A DNA stretch of 9,687 nt from Betaproteobacteria bacterium (GTDB lineage Bacteria; Pseudomonadota; Gammaproteobacteria; Burkholderiales; Burkholderiaceae_C), in contig VBDL01000018.1 of assembly GCA_005884255.1 (NCBI GenBank), forward strand, positions 2,867-12,553. The letters are read 5' to 3'. This document shows positions 7,284-9,687 of the stretch, one piece after another. The notes under the pieces were generated by a model. That model had not been told where the DNA came from. It searched no databases and was given only the letters and a program-made list of their open reading frames with translations. Every line of letters begins with the position of its first letter. The first letter of the stretch is position 1. A program made the position numbers and the translations under genes.

Positions 7284-7706
7284 ATGACGGCCTTCCCCGC
7301 TTCCTCGTCGCCGGACGGCACGACGCTGCGTGTGCTCGTGGTCGATGACGAGTACGCGGTGCGCGAGGGCCTGCGGCGCCTGATTGCCGGCAGCGTGGAC
7401 CACGCTCCGCTGGTGCGCATCGCCGCCAGCGCGGCCGAAGCGCTGCGCGAAGCGGCCGCGCTGCATCCGCATGTGGTGGTGCTCGATGTCGACCTCGCCG
7501 GCGAGGACGGCCTCGCGCTGATGCGCCAGTTCGAGCCCGGCTGCCAGGTGCTGGTGCTGACCAGCCACGGCGACCCCGGCACGCGCTCGCGTGCCCTCGC
7601 GCTCGGTGCCCGCGCCTTCGTCGAGAAAGACGCGCCCGCGTCGATGCTGCTAGCACAGCTGAACATGCTGGCCGCGGCACAAATCGGCACTTCGGCGCGC
7701 CACTGA
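7284..7706 (+). CDS. Stand-alone receiver protein (CheY-like, no output domain)
   Basis: The 140-residue product is a single receiver domain with a short N-terminal tail. It has VLVVDDEYAVREGL (17-30) with the acidic pair Asp21/Asp22, phospho-acceptor Asp68 in VVVLDVDLAGEDG, Thr93 in VLVLTSHGD and Lys115 in FVEKDAP. All residues needed for phosphorylation are present. No DNA-binding or enzymatic domain follows, so it should work by protein contact or as a phosphate sink. An in-frame TAG at 7272-7274 excludes any earlier start. No Shine-Dalgarno precedes ATG 7284, and TAGCAT (7272-7277) would place a transcription start at the ATG itself, so a leaderless message is possible. It sits between the kinase operon and the Flp pilin. 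Whether the upstream kinase phosphorylates it cannot be seen from sequence. Confidence 0.9.
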   Translation: MTAFPASSSPDGTTLRVLVVDDEYAVREGLRRLIAGSVDHAPLVRIAASAAEALREAAALHPHVVVLDVDLAGEDGLALMRQFEPGCQVLVLTSHGDPGTRSRALALGARAFVEKDAPASMLLAQLNMLAAAQIGTSARH

Positions 7707-7763
7707 GCCGCACCCCGCGAATGCGGCAGGAGAAGTGTCCCGTCATCCCCGGGACGATCCTCC
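7707..7763 (+). other. Two tandem RNA hairpins after the receiver gene
   Basis: The first hairpin starts at the base after the stop codon: GCCGCA (7707-7712) / TGCGGC (7722-7727) with a 9-nt loop. The second is GTCCCG (7737-7742) / CGGGAC (7750-7755), with an outer GGAG (7729-7732) / CTCC (7760-7763). Neither has a U-tract. They could mark a 3' end or slow exonucleases; the function is not known. Confidence 0.4.
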
Positions 7764-7811
7764 GCCGCCAGGCCGGGCGCTTTCTCCGGTGTGCGCGCTT
7801 CAGCCGCTCCC

Positions 7812-7817
7812 TACAGT
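7812..7817 (+). promoter_or_regulatory. Candidate -10 box of the flp gene
   Basis: TACAGT (4 of 6 to TATAAT) lies in the 16-mer GCCGCTCCCTACAGTG (7803-7818), which matches the upstream region of the FAD oxidase at 15 of 16 positions. A start near 7824 would give a 5'UTR of about 105 nt carrying the stem-loop at 7865-7908. No good -35 box is seen. Confidence 0.35.
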
Positions 7818-7864
7818 GACCCACAGGCAGGTGCTGCAGTTCGACCCCTCGGTGTCGCGCTGCA

Positions 7865-7908
7865 GACGAAGCCGGCGTGACGGCCACGCGGCCTTCACGA
7901 TCTTCGTC
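7865..7908 (+). promoter_or_regulatory. Long 5'UTR stem-loop just upstream of the flp ribosome binding site
   Basis: Three stacked helices close one hairpin: GACGAAG (7865-7871) / CTTCGTC (7902-7908), CGTGA (7876-7880) / TCACG (7895-7899), and GGCC (7882-7885) / GGCC (7890-7893) around an ACGC loop. That makes 16 base pairs with one 4x2 internal loop and one mismatch. It ends 6 bases before the Shine-Dalgarno AAGGAG (7915-7920), which stays unpaired. Such a structure could protect the pilin mRNA 5' end or serve as a binding site for a regulator. Confidence 0.6.
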
Positions 7909-7928
7909 ACTTGAAAGGAGCACTCACC

Positions 7929-8102
7929 ATGACTCTCAAGCAGCGCATCCGCCACTTCGTCGCCGACGAACAGGGCGTGACTGCTATGGAATACGGCCTG
8001 ATCGCCGCCCTCATCGCGGTGGTGATCATCACCTCCGTCACCAACGTCGGCAAGCAACTTGCACTCATCTTCCAGTACGTCGCCGACAACCTCAAGACCT
8101 GA
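7929..8102 (+). CDS. flp: Flp-family type IVb prepilin
   Basis: The 57-residue product is the major subunit type of Flp/Tad pili, which serve surface attachment and biofilm formation. Residues 1-16 form a short charged leader ending in DEQG. The prepilin peptidase site is Gly16/Val17, followed by VTAMEYGLIAALIAVVII (17-34) with the obligatory Glu at +5 and the Tyr at +6 of the Flp motif. One hydrophobic helix spans about 22-36 and a short polar tail follows (VGKQLALIFQYVADNLKT). ATG 7929 has a strong Shine-Dalgarno AAGGAG (7915-7920) 8 nt upstream. A possible weak hairpin GTCGC (8106-8110) / GCGAC (8119-8123) lies after the stop and could reduce read-through to the assembly genes. The next gene encodes the matching peptidase. 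Confidence 0.96.
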   Translation: MTLKQRIRHFVADEQGVTAMEYGLIAALIAVVIITSVTNVGKQLALIFQYVADNLKT

Positions 8103-8147
8103 ACCGTCGCTTCGTGGCGCGACCGGCCTGCCCCCGCCCTTCACGCC

Positions 8148-8720
8148 ATGAAGCACGAATGCAAGTCCATGACGATGAGCCCCGCCCTCAGCCTCGCCGG
8201 CCTGGCGACCCTGCTCGCACTGGCCGTCGTCAGCGACCTGCGCTCGCGCCGCATTCCCAATGAACTCGTGCTCACCGGGCTGCTGCTCGCGCTCGGCCAG
8301 CACGCCGCGATGCTGCTCGCGGGCCAAGCCCCGCTGGCCGGCGCGCACGCCTGGTCGCCGCTGGCCGGGGCGCTCGCCGGCGGCGCGGCGCTGCTGCCGC
8401 TGTACCTGCTGCGCGCCAGCGGCGCGGGCGACGTCAAGCTGATGGCGACGGTCGGCGCCTTCGTCGGCGCCGCCGCCGCGCTGACGGCCGCGCTGTACAC
8501 GCTGCTGGCCGGCGGCGTGCTGGCGCTGCTGTGGATGGTTGGCCACGCCGTGGCGACGCGCACGCTGGACAAGCTGCGCTGGCGCGTCACCGGCTGGCTG
8601 CTGCGGCTGCAGGGCGTGCCCGTGCCGCTCGCGCTGCACGATGGCGCCCGCGGCCTGCCGTACGCCGTGGCCATTGCCGCCGGCACCGTCGCGGCCCTGC
8701 TGTGGCCATTGCGGCCCTGA
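8148..8720 (+). CDS. cpaA: Prepilin peptidase, CpaA/TadV type (A24 family)
   Basis: Inner-membrane aspartic peptidase that cleaves the leader of Flp prepilin. The 190-residue product is almost entirely hydrophobic with about six segments. It carries the two catalytic aspartates of the A24 family: Asp30 in VVSDLRSRRIPN (27-38) and Asp95 in the GAGD motif (SGAGDVKLMA, 91-100). It is short and lacks the N-terminal methylating domain of PilD, as expected for CpaA/TadV. The start is uncertain: ATG 8148, 8169 and 8175 are in frame and none has a good Shine-Dalgarno; a start at 8169 or 8175 would give a more typical N-terminus (MSPALSLAGL). It follows flp by 45 bp and precedes the ATPase by 20 bp. 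Confidence 0.92.
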   Translation: MKHECKSMTMSPALSLAGLATLLALAVVSDLRSRRIPNELVLTGLLLALGQHAAMLLAGQAPLAGAHAWSPLAGALAGGAALLPLYLLRASGAGDVKLMATVGAFVGAAAALTAALYTLLAGGVLALLWMVGHAVATRTLDKLRWRVTGWLLRLQGVPVPLALHDGARGLPYAVAIAAGTVAALLWPLRP

Positions 8721-8740
8721 AGCGTGCGAGGAGACCCGTC

Positions 8741-9687
8741 ATGACCCTGCTGCCGTTCCCGCAAGTCCACGCCGAGCACGCCGCGACGCCGCTGCCGCGC
8801 GCGCCGCAGACGCCCGAGGACACCGGCCTGCCGCACACCTTCCTCGTCGAGCTGGTGGGCAAGGCGATGTACCAGCTCGGCTTCGCGCGCTTGATGGAGC
8901 TGAGCCAGCACCTGTGCCTGGCCGGTACGGTGGTCGAAGCGGTGTGCCACTTCATGCGCCGCGAAGGCCTGCTCGAGGTGCTGCGCCGCGGCCAGCACGA
9001 CGGCGACGTGCAGTTCGAGCTCACTCAGGCCGGCCATGCGCGCGCGGCCGACTGGCTGGTGCGCAACCAGTACGTCGGCCCGGCCCCGGTGTCGCTGGAG
9101 GCCTACCGCGCCGGCGTGCTGACGCAGTCGCTGGCCGCGCAGCCGGTGGATGCGCGCCGCGTGCACGAGGCCTTCGCCGACCTGGTGGTGTCCGACGAAC
9201 TGAAGGATCGCCTCGGCACCGCCATCAACTCCGGCCGCCCGCTGCTGCTGTACGGCCCGTCGGGCTCCGGCAAGACCTATCTCGCCAGCCACCTGCGCCG
9301 GCTGATGGACGGCCGCGTCGCGGTGCCGCACGCCATCTACGTGCACGGCGAGGTGGTGCGCGTGTTCGACGAGCACTGCCATCAGCCGGCGAGCGACGCG
9401 CCGGACTCGCACCACGGGCTGGACAACCGCGAGCGCGCCGACGCGCGCTGGGTGCTGTGCCAGCGCCCCTGCGTCGTCGCCGGCGGCGAGCTGACGCTGG
9501 AGATGCTGGACTTGAGCTTCGACGCGCGCGCCGGCTACTACGAGGCGCCGCCGCACTTCAAGGCCAACAACGGGCTGTTCATCGTCGACGACCTTGGCCG
9601 GCAGGTCATCACGCCGCGCGCGCTGATGAACCGCTGGATCGTGCCGATGGAGCGCCGCCACGACTACCTGATGCTGCGCAACGGCGG
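8741..9687 (+). CDS. AAA-type ATPase with N-terminal winged-helix-like region (3' truncated)
   Basis: Open from ATG 8741 to the window edge: 315 full codons with no stop. The Shine-Dalgarno AGGAG (8729-8733) stands 7 nt upstream. Residues 1-30 are Pro/Ala-rich. Residues 30-115 resemble a winged helix: helices at FLVELVGKAMYQLGF and LAGTVVEAVCHFMRREGLLE, then a wing ending in FELTQAGHARAADWL. An AAA-type module follows with Walker A GPSGSGKT (172-179) and Walker B LFIVDDLGRQ (279-288). Between them lies a conserved-looking stretch (ARAGYYEAPPHFKANNG, 262-278). After Walker B comes ALMNRWIVPMERR. The sequence is unlike the pilus motor TadA/CpaF and unlike the MinD-like CpaE, so it is an additional ATPase of the Tad locus. 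Remodelling or regulation of pilus proteins is a guess. Confidence 0.85.
   Translation, partial: MTLLPFPQVHAEHAATPLPRAPQTPEDTGLPHTFLVELVGKAMYQLGFARLMELSQHLCLAGTVVEAVCHFMRREGLLEVLRRGQHDGDVQFELTQAGHARAADWLVRNQYVGPAPVSLEAYRAGVLTQSLAAQPVDARRVHEAFADLVVSDELKDRLGTAINSGRPLLLYGPSGSGKTYLASHLRRLMDGRVAVPHAIYVHGEVVRVFDEHCHQPASDAPDSHHGLDNRERADARWVLCQRPCVVAGGELTLEMLDLSFDARAGYYEAPPHFKANNGLFIVDDLGRQVITPRALMNRWIVPMERRHDYLMLRNG

Noticed and set aside
7707..7928. Sigma54 or flagellar sigma promoter upstream of flp
   Set aside because: No GG-N10-GC or FliA-type consensus was found in this stretch.
8141..9661. 506-codon minus-strand frame opposite cpaA and the ATPase
   Set aside because: Antisense of two genes with catalytic motifs and ribosome sites on the + strand.

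Overview
The window is GC-rich DNA from a bacterial chromosome. Gene content and codon use suggest a beta-proteobacterium of the Burkholderiales (Rubrivivax/Leptothrix-like); this is inferred from sequence character and was not checked by search. All but two of the genes lie on the + strand, and coding density is high.

Left part (1-2406): the 3' end of tldD is followed by a regulatory leader and a class I DAHP synthase gene (aroG), the entry step of aromatic amino acid synthesis. The leader has a promoter with a perfect dyad in its spacer, a 27-residue leader peptide with seven aromatic residues in its first 13, and a textbook intrinsic terminator. It also has a competing antiterminator, so it looks like a complete transcription attenuator for aroG. 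Convergent to aroG is a two-gene minus-strand unit: a small His-rich membrane protein and a PduO-type cobalamin adenosyltransferase.

Middle (2529-3950): an FAD-linked oxidase of the D-lactate dehydrogenase/glycolate oxidase GlcD family, divergent from the small membrane protein.

Right part (4126-9687): a signalling and pilus region. A membrane-bound NarX-type histidine kinase and a LuxR/NarL-type response regulator are translationally adjacent. They are followed by an isoprenylcysteine-methyltransferase-like membrane protein and a stand-alone receiver protein. Next comes the start of a Flp/Tad pilus locus: Flp prepilin with a long stem-loop just upstream of its Shine-Dalgarno, a CpaA/TadV-type prepilin peptidase, and a winged-helix-like plus AAA ATPase that runs off the right edge. 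The arrangement suggests that the two-component system and the receiver control or tune the pilus, but only gene order supports that.

The most notable signals are the aromatic attenuator of aroG, the pilin 5'UTR stem-loop, a 15/16 promoter-like match shared by the oxidase and pilin upstream regions, and the ATPase of unassigned role in the Tad locus. No tRNA, rRNA, CRISPR array, insertion sequence or phage attachment site was seen. No stretch longer than 300 bases lacks a gene.
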